Assembly (NCBI RefSeq): GCF_002013915.1
Contig: NZ_MBTF01000038.1
Coordinates: 186,001 to 250,000, forward strand
Source of the DNA: Mucilaginibacter pedocola
GTDB taxonomy: Bacteria; Bacteroidota; Bacteroidia; Sphingobacteriales; Sphingobacteriaceae
Reading direction: 5' to 3'
Length of the DNA: 64,000 nt
Below are positions 17,653-26,344 of this stretch, piece after piece. Under the pieces are notes generated by a model, which had not been told where the DNA came from, searched no databases, and saw only the letters and a list, made by a program, of their open reading frames with translations. Position numbers and translations under genes: made by a program. Positions within the stretch are counted from its first letter, which is position 1; every line of letters begins with the position of its first letter.

Positions 17653-18651
17653 TTATCCGCACTTAAAGGTGTATACAAACGGTGCCGACGTATTACCGTA
17701 GCCCACTTTTTTGGTACCGGCTTTATCGGTAACAAAGTACTCCATCTTCTCTATCGTTTGCGCATCGGTAACACCGAAGAACGATTTTGGCCACACGGTT
17801 ATTTGGTACCTTCTGCTGGTAGCTGTAGTTTGCTTCATTAAGGTTTTAGCCGTTTGCTCGCATACGGTAATGGTTTTGCCATCGTTGGTGTAGGCGGTTG
17901 CACACAGGTATACTTCTGATGCATTATCAAGGTCGGTAGAAGCTACCGTGCCATCAAAGGTTAAGGTAACCAAGTCGTTATCTAACGATTTTGGTGGGTC
18001 TATAACCGTAAGCTGCGGGTTACAAAAATCCACTATATCGCCTGTACCACCTGTAACAGAGAAACAATCGGTGGTTTTTTGGCTGTAATAGGTACCGTTG
18101 CCATCGCTTGTGAATCCGTTGCCGCTATCGGTTATTACGTAGCTAAGCTTCACCAGGGTGTTGTTGCCATCTGCCCCAACTTTCATTCTTATTTTAAGCG
18201 TACCGTCGAAAGTATTGCCATTATGTGAATAAGCCTTATCGGTTTGAAAAGGCACCCACTCCATATCGTCGATAAGGTTGCCTGCGTTACCAAAGGTTTT
18301 TTTCATGTAAGCCGGCCAGGTAAGGCCACCACCGTTTTTGGGCAGGGTGGTTTCTGGTATCAACGTCATTACGCCGTTTCCATCGGGGCTGGTGTAGGTA
18401 ACTGTAGTGTTTTGCCCGGCCTTCCAGCCTTTTGGCACCAATACGCCCAATATTAAATAATCGGGGCCGCCGTTGCCCGCGGTGGGTATGGTTATTTTAA
18501 CGTCGATGGGTACTATTTGGTTAATAGTAGCTGTAGCGGGTTGGTCAACACTTACAATTTGTTCGCCGCAGCAAGCTATAACTATGCCCAGTACAAGGCA
18601 TGCCAGGCCCCTCCACAAATGCTTCCCTTTTATATGTAAATTTCTTCTCAT
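17653..18651 (-). CDS. DUF4961-type surface lipoprotein
   Basis: The product is a 332-residue lipoprotein, with a membrane leader ending in VIACCGEQ that provides a lipobox Cys near residue 27-28. The body begins with a beta-sandwich (QPATATINQIVPIDVKITI) and has the segment YLILGVLVPKGWK, later WPKSFFGVTDAQTIEKMEYFVTDKAG. This matches my recollection of the Bacteroidota family DUF4961, which is found in Sus operons together with DUF5004 and SusC/SusD and is assumed to bind glycan at the cell surface. The biochemical role is not established. It lies 26 bases after the DUF5004 gene and before SusC1. Assignment rests on sequence pattern and neighbours. Confidence 0.7.
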   Translation of the reverse strand: MRRNLHIKGKHLWRGLACLVLGIVIACCGEQIVSVDQPATATINQIVPIDVKITIPTAGNGGPDYLILGVLVPKGWKAGQNTTVTYTSPDGNGVMTLIPETTLPKNGGGLTWPAYMKKTFGNAGNLIDDMEWVPFQTDKAYSHNGNTFDGTLKIRMKVGADGNNTLVKLSYVITDSGNGFTSDGNGTYYSQKTTDCFSVTGGTGDIVDFCNPQLTVIDPPKSLDNDLVTLTFDGTVASTDLDNASEVYLCATAYTNDGKTITVCEQTAKTLMKQTTATSRRYQITVWPKSFFGVTDAQTIEKMEYFVTDKAGTKKVGYGNTSAPFVYTFKCG

Positions 18652-18677
18652 AATTTTTCTTTATTGGTTAGGCCCGG

Positions 18678-19115
18678 TTAATTAGTTTTTTGCAATACGT
18701 ACACGTATGAGTTATTTGTGCAGCCGGGGCTAAAAGTTAAGCTCAACTGCCTTTTGCCATTTACAATTGGATAGGTAAACGCGGTTGATACAGGTGTTTT
18801 GCCGGATGCCGTAAAGGTGATTTTGTACGGGTATTCCGGGTCGTCAAGCGCAAAGGCACCATCCTGCTCTACCAGGAAAGGCATTTTGTTCTCCAGCGTG
18901 TAGCCGCCATCTTTAAAGTTGATCTTGAATGCGCTAAAATCAATTATCGATGTAAGTTCGGTACCGTTGCGTGTAGCTTTTATTACCTGCCAGCTGCCCG
19001 AAATATCTTTCAGCGCTTCTTTTTGCGGCAGCACCTTTTCGGTTTTGCACGCCGTGCCCAGCATGGCCACCATTAATGCCAGTACCAGTGCCTTTATTTG
19101 ATATATTTTTTTCAT
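18678..19115 (-). CDS. DUF5004-type small lipoprotein
   Basis: The product is a 145-residue lipoprotein with leader MKKIYQIKALVLALMVAMLGTAC (lipobox Cys23). The mature part is a small lipocalin-like beta-barrel pattern: DISGSWQVIKATRNGTELT, then INFKDGGYTLENKMPFLVE and a C-terminal LSLTFSPGCTNNSYVYVLQK. This fits the DUF5004 family that accompanies DUF4961 in Sus operons. It lies 18 bases after the SusD1 gene and 26 bases before the DUF4961 gene. Probable role: surface glycan binding or complex assembly; not known. Confidence 0.65.
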   Translation of the reverse strand: MKKIYQIKALVLALMVAMLGTACKTEKVLPQKEALKDISGSWQVIKATRNGTELTSIIDFSAFKINFKDGGYTLENKMPFLVEQDGAFALDDPEYPYKITFTASGKTPVSTAFTYPIVNGKRQLSLTFSPGCTNNSYVYVLQKTN

Positions 19116-19133
19116 GTGTTTATTGGTATCAGG

Positions 19134-20888
19134 TTAATAACCGGGGTTTTGTATTACTTCGGGCGATTTGGCCACCTCGCTTTGTGGTATAGGCCACAAG
19201 TACATAGCCGTACGGAAATTGCGCTTACGCACCGGGAATTGTGTATAGGTTACGTTAGCGCCATTGCGGTTAACTTCCATACCCATGGTTTGTATATTAT
19301 CGGTTTGTTCGGCAATTTTCCAGCGGCGCACATCCCAAAAGCGGTGTTCCTCAAAGGCCAGTTCTATGCGTCGTTCGTTTTGTATCACCTCCCGCATTTG
19401 TACCTGGCTAAGCCCTGCAGGAAGTTGGTAAGGGTTGAGTCCTGCGCGCTGGCGTACGGCCTCTACAGCAGTATACACCAGGCCTGATGGGCCATTGTAT
19501 TCGTTAGAGGCTTCGGCATAGTTTAATAATACCTCAGCATAGCGCATTAGCGGCAATACACGCTCTGTTGGGTGCGTAAAATCATTTGCAACCGCATTTG
19601 GCGAAAGCATTTTGTTGGTATAGTAACCTGTTACGGTGCCCCTATGCACGGCATCCTGCCCGGTAGCTACGCCATTAAATATGCCCTGGTAAATGTTTAC
19701 AGGCGAAAATCCGGAAGCAAGCCTGTTTTGCATAGGCGTTTGATCGCGCACTACCGTATAATCTAAACGCGGATCGCGGTTGGCGTATGGATTTTGCGGA
19801 TCGTAACCCGATGTTGGGTCGGTTATAGCTTTGCCATTCCTCATCGGGAACGCATCAACTAAACCCTGCAGCGGGAAAGCACCATTTTTACCGGTACGCG
19901 ATGGCGGCTGAAATAACGACTCGAGGTCGGCATTGCTGCTTGGCCTCATCAGCTGGAATATATATTCTGTATTATACCTTTTTGTAAAAACGAACTGGAA
20001 ACCATAACCCGGCGCAGTGGCATTATCGGTATATAATTGATAAGCCCCTAAACCAATAACAGCTTCAGCAGCATCGGCTGCAGCCTTCCAACGCTCTTTA
20101 TTGTAACCACTATAACCCAGTAACAAATCGTTTTTGGTACCGGTAAGCGACTGGCCGTTGAACAACGGGCTTGCTGCATATAACAGCACACGCGCCTTAA
20201 GCGCCAGGCACGAGCCCCGCGACGCACGGCCATAATTTACGCCAACCTGTGCATTGGGCAACTCCTGCCCTGCAGCATCGCACTCTGCCACAATGTAATT
20301 CACGCATTCCTCATAAGTATTACGCACGGCGGGTATGGCATCGGTATAATTGTAAATACTATCGCCTACCAAATGCACACCGCCATAATGTTTTAACAAT
20401 ATGGCGTAATACCAGGCGCGCAGAAAACGCGCTTCGGCCTTCATCAGGTTTTTGTTGAAGGCGTTTATAGGCGTTTTTGGCAAATTTTTAAGTAATTGGT
20501 TTACCGAACGAATGTTTACGTAACAGGTTTTGTAAGCATCGTTAGTGGCTACGGCAGCGTTTATAGCGCCCGATGCCCATGCTACAGCGGTTGAACCGCC
20601 GGTATTGAAAGGCTCAGCTTCGTCAGATGAAGCATCGAGCCCGCCATTAGGTGTTTGATTGAGCGCATTAGGCCCGTACGTAAACCGGCTTGCCGAAGCG
20701 CTAAAGCCCACATTGGCATATATGCCCGCCAGGAAGCCCACGGTGTTGGCGCTATCTTTAAATACGGTTTCCTCGGTTAGGTTTGATGTGGTGGTTTGCC
20801 CCAAAAAGCCATCCTTTTTACAGGATGCCAGCACCAGTAGGGCCACAAAAAAGGAGTAAGTAACCTTCTGAAAGTAAAGTTTTCTCAT
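19134..20888 (-). CDS. SusD/RagB-type glycan-binding lipoprotein (SusD1), first gene of the operon
   Basis: The product has 584 residues; the leader ends VLASCKKDG with lipobox Cys23. SusD hallmarks: KAEARFLRAWYYAILLKHYGGVHL, LLYAASPLFNGQS, RYAEVLLNYAEASNEYNG, ERRIELAFEEHRFWDVRRWK and the end IPQSEVAKSPEVIQNPGY. It is the promoter-proximal gene of the six-gene Sus operon, which is unusual because susC normally precedes susD. The operon promoter with an overlapping operator is at 21046-21076, leaving a leader of about 150 bases that holds a second operator copy (20941-20965). Confidence 0.95.
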   Translation of the reverse strand: MRKLYFQKVTYSFFVALLVLASCKKDGFLGQTTTSNLTEETVFKDSANTVGFLAGIYANVGFSASASRFTYGPNALNQTPNGGLDASSDEAEPFNTGGSTAVAWASGAINAAVATNDAYKTCYVNIRSVNQLLKNLPKTPINAFNKNLMKAEARFLRAWYYAILLKHYGGVHLVGDSIYNYTDAIPAVRNTYEECVNYIVAECDAAGQELPNAQVGVNYGRASRGSCLALKARVLLYAASPLFNGQSLTGTKNDLLLGYSGYNKERWKAAADAAEAVIGLGAYQLYTDNATAPGYGFQFVFTKRYNTEYIFQLMRPSSNADLESLFQPPSRTGKNGAFPLQGLVDAFPMRNGKAITDPTSGYDPQNPYANRDPRLDYTVVRDQTPMQNRLASGFSPVNIYQGIFNGVATGQDAVHRGTVTGYYTNKMLSPNAVANDFTHPTERVLPLMRYAEVLLNYAEASNEYNGPSGLVYTAVEAVRQRAGLNPYQLPAGLSQVQMREVIQNERRIELAFEEHRFWDVRRWKIAEQTDNIQTMGMEVNRNGANVTYTQFPVRKRNFRTAMYLWPIPQSEVAKSPEVIQNPGY

Positions 20889-20940
20889 ACTATATGGTTT
20901 ATTATAACAAAGCCGCTAAGCTTCAGTACTTTATATTGGT

Positions 20941-20965
20941 TTGCTTGAAAAATCGTTTTAGCAAA
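20941..20965 (-). promoter_or_regulatory. LacI-type operator site 3 (Sus operon, leader)
   Basis: The minus strand reads TTTGCTAAAACGATTTTTC, centred on the CG at 20954-20955, about 55-75 bases upstream of the SusD1 start and downstream of the predicted promoter. Two operators about 110 bases apart could allow looping or a roadblock. Confidence 0.6.
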
Positions 20966-21045
20966 GCGGACAAATTTTAACGCTCATTAGCGCCCGGTTT
21001 AATGCCCGTATAATTGGTTTATAATTTTGGTTTAAAATTACTATG

Positions 21046-21076
21046 CTAATATAGTTTAGAAAAACGATTTAGCAAA
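21046..21076 (-). promoter_or_regulatory. Sus operon promoter with overlapping operator (site 4)
   Basis: On the minus strand TTTG (21073-21076) is followed by 19 bases and TATATTAG (21046-21053), close to the Bacteroidota consensus TTTG-N19-TAnnTTTG. The operator TTTGCTAAATCGTTTTTC (centred on CG 21065-21066) includes the -33 TTTG and fills the spacer, so a bound repressor would block polymerase. The remaining 314-base gap (20889-21202) shows no gene. Confidence 0.7.
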
Positions 21077-21202
21077 GTTTTTTATAACTTTTTTATTACT
21101 TTATAATTTTTTAAGAATTTGCCACCTTAAAGGGCTGTTGCTTAACATTTTTACAACATTTAAAAGCCTAATAACTTATATTAATAACAATACAGCCCAG
21201 CC

Positions 21203-22030
21203 TTATTTTTCGCCATTAAAGTACCTGCTAAAAAACAGCGATTGGTAGGTGATAGAGTTGCCCCAATATTCCCATGAATGGCCTCCCGGGCGCACAGTAT
21301 AATCGTGCGGGATGCGGCGCATAAGCAATTCTTCGTGCATTTTTTGGTTGCCGCTATACATTACATCGTCGTACCCGCAATCGAAAGTAATCGCCAAAGC
21401 GTTGGGTTTTATAAGATATATCAAACTCAAAACGCAATGTTTTTCCCATACTTCCGGGCTTTCGCTGTATTTACCAAGTAATTGTTCAATGCCATAGCTA
21501 TCGGCAAACTGCCGTATATCCAGCACGCCGCTCATGCTACCTGCGGCGCCAAAAGTATCCTGATGTTTAAACGCTATAAAAAATGCACCGTGCCCGCCCA
21601 TGCTTAGCCCGGTAATTGCCCTCCCCTTGCGGTTGGCAATGGTTGAGTAATGTTTATCAACATAATTTACCAACTCGGTAGATACGTAGGTTTCGTACAT
21701 AAAATCTTTATTAACAGGGCTATCGAAATACCAGCCTGCAAAAGCACCATCGGGGCATACTATAATAAAGTGGTAAGTGTCTGCCAGTTTGGTAATGGCG
21801 GGGATCTTTTTTATCCAGTCGGAGTAATTACCGCTGAAGCCATGCAGCAGGTATAGCACCGGGTATTTTTTTGATGCTGTGTAATCGGCAGGCTTTACTA
21901 CAACCGCTTTAATGTCGCGGTTCATGGCGGCGCTGTGGGTAAGGGCAGTATCTACCGTTGCTGCATTAGCTTTAGAGCCTATAAGTGCAGCGCAGAACAG
22001 CAGCAGCGCAATAGTTTTTTTAACATTCAT
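21203..22030 (-). CDS. Secreted alpha/beta-hydrolase esterase, CE1-like
   Basis: The product has 275 residues with signal peptide MNVKKTIALLLFCAALIGSKANA. It is a compact esterase of the esterase D / carbohydrate esterase 1 type: oxyanion segment LYLLHGFSGNYSDW, nucleophile elbow GLSMGGHGA, acid in CGYDD and catalytic His in PGGHSWEYW. Such enzymes deacylate sugars (acetyl, feruloyl) or act on S-acyl substrates; the signal peptide and neighbours favour deacylation of a polysaccharide. It is about 100 bases after the 461-residue SGNH gene, with a palindrome of family A between, and probably ends the transcript that begins with GH92. Confidence 0.88.
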   Translation of the reverse strand: MNVKKTIALLLFCAALIGSKANAATVDTALTHSAAMNRDIKAVVVKPADYTASKKYPVLYLLHGFSGNYSDWIKKIPAITKLADTYHFIIVCPDGAFAGWYFDSPVNKDFMYETYVSTELVNYVDKHYSTIANRKGRAITGLSMGGHGAFFIAFKHQDTFGAAGSMSGVLDIRQFADSYGIEQLLGKYSESPEVWEKHCVLSLIYLIKPNALAITFDCGYDDVMYSGNQKMHEELLMRRIPHDYTVRPGGHSWEYWGNSITYQSLFFSRYFNGEK

Positions 22031-22086
22031 GGTTGTATAACAGTATTATATTGAGAGACTGAAATTTGGAGGGTGTGAGATATTTT

Positions 22087-22117
22087 TATAGCGATGGGTT
22101 TCAACCCCATCGCTATA
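22087..22117. repeat. Interspersed palindrome, family A, copy 1
   Basis: Arms TATAGCGATGGG and CCCATCGCTATA with a 7-base loop. The same core (TAGCGATGG...CCATCGCTA) occurs at 26297-26328, 30591-30635 and 60460-60490. Confidence 0.8.
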
Positions 22118-22132
22118 GTTGAGCGAGTGCAA

Positions 22133-23518
22133 TTATTTTGAAGCTACTATTTCTACCTTGTGCGTTTTAGGCTTATTGATGGTGTATATCTCGTTAATCA
22201 ATACATCCATCTCTTTTTGCCAGGCGGTGCGTACGCTTTTGTAGCGGGCGCGGCTATAATTATCCTTATTGCCATTCACAAAAATGTTTTTTACGGAGTG
22301 TACTTTCACCGAATCCATCGCGGCATTATTGTCCTTATACAGCATGCCTTTATCTTTCAGGAAATCGTATTCCATCCACATATAGTTACGCAGGCGGCGT
22401 TCAATTTCCCAGCGTTCTTCGTTCAGTTCGCGTATTTGTATGGCTTGCTGGTATTGCGGGGTGGTGCTTATTTCGGCAAGATTAATACCGTTAGCCAAAT
22501 CAGCTGCGCTCCAGCTACCCATTTTCTCGCCGTCTATCAGCAGATCGTAATTACCGGCGGCAAGGTTGCTAACGGCCAGCATTTCGCGGTTAAAGTCGTG
22601 CGTAAAGGGCACTACCTTCAGGCCTTCACTCTGCTTTTTATTGTTCCCCCAGCCACGCGGAATAGTATCTATAGGATAAGGCAAGGAGTTAGCCAAGTAA
22701 CTGAAAGATATCGATTTAGCACTTCCCGCTAAATTTGAAACTTTGCTATTCACCTGCTTACCAACGGTTTTATTTGCTGCATTTATTGCTACATCGGCCA
22801 CTACGCCATTACTCAGGCCCTGTGTTTTCAGGAAAAGGTATGCCATAACCAAATGCCCGTTATTATCGGGGTGTATACGGTCATTAGGGGTTAAGCTAAA
22901 CGTGCTGTCTTTCGCCTGCTCGCGTTTGTTGATGGCATCCATCGGGTGGTAAAAGTCAACATATCCCCAGTTGTTCTTTTTGGCAGATGCCATTTGGTAG
23001 TCGATCACTTTTGAGAACGCATCGGCTTTGCCGGGATAAATGTTTTTACCACTGAATTTGGTGGTTTCATCATAAGGCGAACCCAGTATCAATATCTTGC
23101 GGATATCGGTGCGTTTTTTCAGCTTATCGGCCAATGCCTCGTAGGTTTTGTATGATGTTGCCAGCCGGGTATCAATAAATTGCAGAGCATCTTTACGGTA
23201 CCATTCAAAGTAGCCGGTATCGTTCATGCCCCAGGTGAGGGTAAGCACGTTTGGCTTTTTGCCGAATACATCATCATCAAAACGGGTAGCAATATTGCCT
23301 ATAGCATCGCCGCCTATACCAACGTTATAGCAGGTAATACGGCGGCCGGGGAAATGCGTCATGTAATACAGCCATATATACGAGTGGTAGTGCCCGCCAT
23401 CGGTAATGCTGTTGCCCACAAAGGCTATACGGTCGCCCTCTTTAAAGGGGGCAATTGTTTGGGCCTGGGCAGCGGTATAAAGGCCCAACCCTATTAGTAA
23501 CGAGTAAAGTTTTTTCAT
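22133..23518 (-). CDS. SGNH/GDSL-type hydrolase, 461-residue form (copy 1)
   Basis: The product has 461 residues with a signal peptide (to about AQAQ, residue 20). SGNH blocks: VGNSITDGG (Ser37), GIGGDA, WGMNDTG and DRIHPDNNGH with the Asp-x-x-His dyad. After the esterase domain (about 20-235) comes a C-terminal beta-rich and helical part containing YLANSLPYPIDTIPRGWG and NEERWEIERRLRNYMWMEYDFLKDKGMLYKD. The gene at 28909-30294 has the same length, the same Ser position and the same C-terminal motifs, so the two are paralogues. Probable role: removing acyl groups from the glycan attacked by the neighbouring mannosidases. It begins 9 bases after the GH92 stop. Confidence 0.9.
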   Translation of the reverse strand: MKKLYSLLIGLGLYTAAQAQTIAPFKEGDRIAFVGNSITDGGHYHSYIWLYYMTHFPGRRITCYNVGIGGDAIGNIATRFDDDVFGKKPNVLTLTWGMNDTGYFEWYRKDALQFIDTRLATSYKTYEALADKLKKRTDIRKILILGSPYDETTKFSGKNIYPGKADAFSKVIDYQMASAKKNNWGYVDFYHPMDAINKREQAKDSTFSLTPNDRIHPDNNGHLVMAYLFLKTQGLSNGVVADVAINAANKTVGKQVNSKVSNLAGSAKSISFSYLANSLPYPIDTIPRGWGNNKKQSEGLKVVPFTHDFNREMLAVSNLAAGNYDLLIDGEKMGSWSAADLANGINLAEISTTPQYQQAIQIRELNEERWEIERRLRNYMWMEYDFLKDKGMLYKDNNAAMDSVKVHSVKNIFVNGNKDNYSRARYKSVRTAWQKEMDVLINEIYTINKPKTHKVEIVASK

Positions 23519-23527
23519 GTTTGTGTT

Positions 23528-25858
23528 TTAATTTGTGCCCCAGTTTTTGTTCGGCTGCGCCCCCATGGTTAGCTCCAGTGTACCGCCGGCAGCTATTGTC
23601 GAGTAATCTATGTAGCATTTATTGTAGGGCTTGCCATTCAAAAGAGCGCTTTGTATATAAATATTTGAGGGCGAATTATTTTTAGCGATTACACTGAAAG
23701 ATGTGCCTTTGGCGTATTTAGGGTCGAGTTTCAGCGTTACTTTATCAAACACCGGGCTGGTGATCTCCTGACGGGTATCGCCGGGCGTAACGGGGTGCAG
23801 GCCCGCAGCGGCTAACACATACCAAGCCGACATTTGCCCTACATCTTCGTTGCCCACCAAACCCTCAACCGAGTTTTTGTAGGCGCGGCGGCATATCTCT
23901 CGGGTCCATTTTTGGGTGAGCCATGGCTGGCCGAGGCGGTTGTACAGGAAAGGCACATGGTGCACCGGCTCGTTGGCGTGGTTGTAGTAATCGTTCCACA
24001 TCATGTTATCAGGCGTTTTGGCAAAGAGTTTATCCAGGTCGGCAAGCACTTTTTCTTTGCCGCCCATCAGCTGCACCATTCCGTCAACATCCTGCGGTAC
24101 AAACCAGCCTTGCTGATAAGGGTTGGTTTCGAAAGTACCGTACCATTGGGTCAAGCGCCCCGAATCGGGCCAGGCCTTCCAGCTGCCATCATCTTCGCGC
24201 GGGCGGAACCAGCCCTTCTCTTTATCCCAAATGTTTTTATAGCTTTTGCTGCGCGATGCATATTTGGTAACATCTTGCGGGTGTTTTAACCATCCCGCCA
24301 GTTGCGATACGCACCATTCGGTGTAAGCATACTCTAATGTTAAAGCAATGCTGTTACCGCCCGATGTGTAGCCTTTATCGCCATTACCGAACTTTTCTAC
24401 CGAACCCACCGAAAGCTCATAAGCTTTCTTCACATCATAATTGCGGATGCCCTTTGCATAAGCATCAGTTACTACCGATACTGCAGGATTGCCGAACATA
24501 CAGCCGCTATAGGCATTCAGCAGTTCCCAGCGCTCGAAATAGTTTTTGTTCTTTTCATCAGCAAGCGTAATCAGCGAGTTTATCTGATCGTTCACCAACG
24601 ATGGGTTAATGATGGTTTGCAGCGGCATCTGGCTGCGGAAAACGTCCCAGCCGCTAAAGATTGTACGTTTTTTGAACGCAGGGTTCAGGTGCGCTTTGCC
24701 ATCGCCGCCGGGATAATGCCCGTCTACATCGTTAACAATGCGCGGGTCTATCATGGTGTGGTACAGGGCGGTGTAAAACACTTTCTTCTGCTCGGTAGTG
24801 CCGCCTTGTATGGCAACCTTGGCTAAAGCTTTATTCCAAAGCGCGGTGGTGCGTTGATGCAGGGCATCAAAGTTCCAGTCTTTTATTTCGGTTTGCAGGT
24901 TTGTTTTTGCACCGGCCATGTTCACAAAGGAGATCCCCGCTTTCATCAACACCTGCTCGTTTGCTTTAGTGGCAAAATTGGTGTAGAAGCCGAGGTGTTT
25001 GCCTTGTTTTTCTTTAACACCTTTCAGGATGTCTGCATGTGCTACAGCATCCTGGTATTTATCGCTGCCTACTTCTTCGCGCTTGCGCACCCAGCCATCG
25101 GGAATATCGGCGCTCCATACGCCATAATCTTTCAACGGCTTGCTGAATTGAGCATAGAAGTACACGGTATACTCGGCATGGCCGTCGCCGTTGCCCCAAC
25201 CGCCGCCTTCGGGCGTGCACTTCATCCAGCCTTCAATGGTATTGGCGTTAACCACTTTTACGTATTGCAGCGTGGAAGTGCCCCCTACCCTACGCGCCAG
25301 ATCGATCTGTATGCGCGATAGTTCGTTTTTTGGGAAGGTAAAGCGCAACATGCCGCTGTGCGGCGCAGCCGTAGCTTCTGCTTTAATATTGTTATCGGTA
25401 AGCTGTACGCTGTAATAACCTGCCGATGCTTTTTCGCTTGCTTTGGCATAAGCCGAGCGGTAGCCACCCTCGGGATGCTCGAGTGTACCTGCCTTGGTTT
25501 TTAGCGTACCCGTAGTTGGCATAACCAGGAAATTACCCAGGTCGCCGTACCAGCCAATGCCGCTCATTTGCGTAAACGCAAAACCTTCGATGCTTTTATG
25601 CTCGTAGCTGTAGCCCGAGCCGTTATCGCCACCGGTAATGGTATTGGGGCTAAGCTGCACCATGCCGTAAGGCGTGGCCGCACCCGGGAAGGTTTTACCA
25701 AGGCCGTGGTAAACGCCTGCATCGGCAGTACTGGTACTGGCCCCGATAAATGGGTTTACATACTGCGCATAATTTTGAGCGCGTACATTTTGCAAACCCG
25801 GCAAAGCCAGTGCTGCAATGGCAAGGATATATTTTTTAAAAGCAGAATACATTTTCAT
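23528..25858 (-). CDS. GH92 alpha-mannosidase, second paralogue
   Basis: The frame opens at 25897, but the ATG at 25858 gives a normal signal peptide (MKMYSAFKKYILAIAALALPGLQNVRAQ), so the chosen product has 776 residues. GH92 marks: YVNPFIGAS at the start of the beta-sandwich, GGWGNGDGHAEYTVYFYAQF, FSGWDVFRSQMPL, the catalytic-acid region GTFETNPYQQGWFVPQDV (E577) and GNEDVGQMSAWYVLAAAG (D672 as base). The His-Glu pair seen in the other GH92 here is absent, so it probably cleaves a different linkage (alpha-1,3, 1,4 or 1,6). The gene leads the unit GH92-SGNH-esterase and has its own operator at 26009-26030. Confidence 0.93.
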   Translation of the reverse strand: MKMYSAFKKYILAIAALALPGLQNVRAQNYAQYVNPFIGASTSTADAGVYHGLGKTFPGAATPYGMVQLSPNTITGGDNGSGYSYEHKSIEGFAFTQMSGIGWYGDLGNFLVMPTTGTLKTKAGTLEHPEGGYRSAYAKASEKASAGYYSVQLTDNNIKAEATAAPHSGMLRFTFPKNELSRIQIDLARRVGGTSTLQYVKVVNANTIEGWMKCTPEGGGWGNGDGHAEYTVYFYAQFSKPLKDYGVWSADIPDGWVRKREEVGSDKYQDAVAHADILKGVKEKQGKHLGFYTNFATKANEQVLMKAGISFVNMAGAKTNLQTEIKDWNFDALHQRTTALWNKALAKVAIQGGTTEQKKVFYTALYHTMIDPRIVNDVDGHYPGGDGKAHLNPAFKKRTIFSGWDVFRSQMPLQTIINPSLVNDQINSLITLADEKNKNYFERWELLNAYSGCMFGNPAVSVVTDAYAKGIRNYDVKKAYELSVGSVEKFGNGDKGYTSGGNSIALTLEYAYTEWCVSQLAGWLKHPQDVTKYASRSKSYKNIWDKEKGWFRPREDDGSWKAWPDSGRLTQWYGTFETNPYQQGWFVPQDVDGMVQLMGGKEKVLADLDKLFAKTPDNMMWNDYYNHANEPVHHVPFLYNRLGQPWLTQKWTREICRRAYKNSVEGLVGNEDVGQMSAWYVLAAAGLHPVTPGDTRQEITSPVFDKVTLKLDPKYAKGTSFSVIAKNNSPSNIYIQSALLNGKPYNKCYIDYSTIAAGGTLELTMGAQPNKNWGTN

Positions 25859-26008
25859 TTTAGCATAAAAACAGCACAAAAACCCGCATGCGCCCATTAA
25901 AATGGCGTAACGTAATGGCTTTGCTGCAACGGTTCAATAATAAAACGGCGAGACGGGTGCCGCTCTCCGTGTTTTTAAAAATGGCTTATAAATATGTTCA
26001 ATATTATA

Positions 26009-26030
26009 CAAGAAAAAACGATTTAGCAAA
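26009..26030 (-). promoter_or_regulatory. LacI-type operator site 5 with promoter (before GH92 paralogue 2)
   Basis: The minus strand reads TTTGCTAAATCGTTTTTTC, centred on CG 26019-26020, followed about 18 bases after TTTG by TATAATATTG, a reasonable -7 box. The operator again includes the -33 TTTG. Transcription would start about 130 bases before the GH92 ATG. Confidence 0.65.
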
Positions 26031-26151
26031 TTTTAGCGGAATTATTTTTCATAAATGTATTTGCGACACTAATGGGGGTGAAATTGACTTAATCTGAACT
26101 AGAATTTTTATAGAATTTTAGGAATTAACAGAACACCTAAACATTATCGCC

Positions 26152-26275
26152 CATCCAGGCGTCCACGCCTGGATGCAAACACTTTTAAGCGTCCACGCTT
26201 ACTGACGGACAACGTTTTTATGTAAGTAAGCGTGGACGCTTACAAATGTTATTGCGCCGGGCGTGGACGCCCGGC
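26152..26275. repeat. Cluster of four hairpins sharing the core GCGT(CC/GG)ACGC
   Basis: Four palindromes stand in a row: CATCCAGGCGT-CC-ACGCCTGGATG (26152-26175), TAAGCGTCCACGCTTA (26186-26201), its exact reverse complement (26227-26242) and a GC-rich one with arms GCCGGGCGT (26256-26275). Each is built on GCGTCCACGC or its complement. They lie in the 486-base gap between the GH38 gene and the promoter of the second GH92; I see no gene in that gap. Confidence 0.8.
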
Positions 26276-26296
26276 ACGGCGGCAGGGTGCTTCAAA

Positions 26297-26328
26297 CCAT
26301 AGCGATGGGTTTAAAACCATCGCTATGG
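26297..26328. repeat. Interspersed palindrome, family A, copy 2
   Basis: Arms CCATAGCGATGG and CCATCGCTATGG around GTTTAAAA, 17 bases after the stop of the GH38 gene. It could act as a terminator-like stem, but no T-run follows. Confidence 0.8.
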
Positions 26329-26344
26329 TTATTGAACATATTCT

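Noticed and set aside
26152..26275. Possible CRISPR array
   Set aside because: The units are palindromes of different length without equal spacers, and there are no cas genes.
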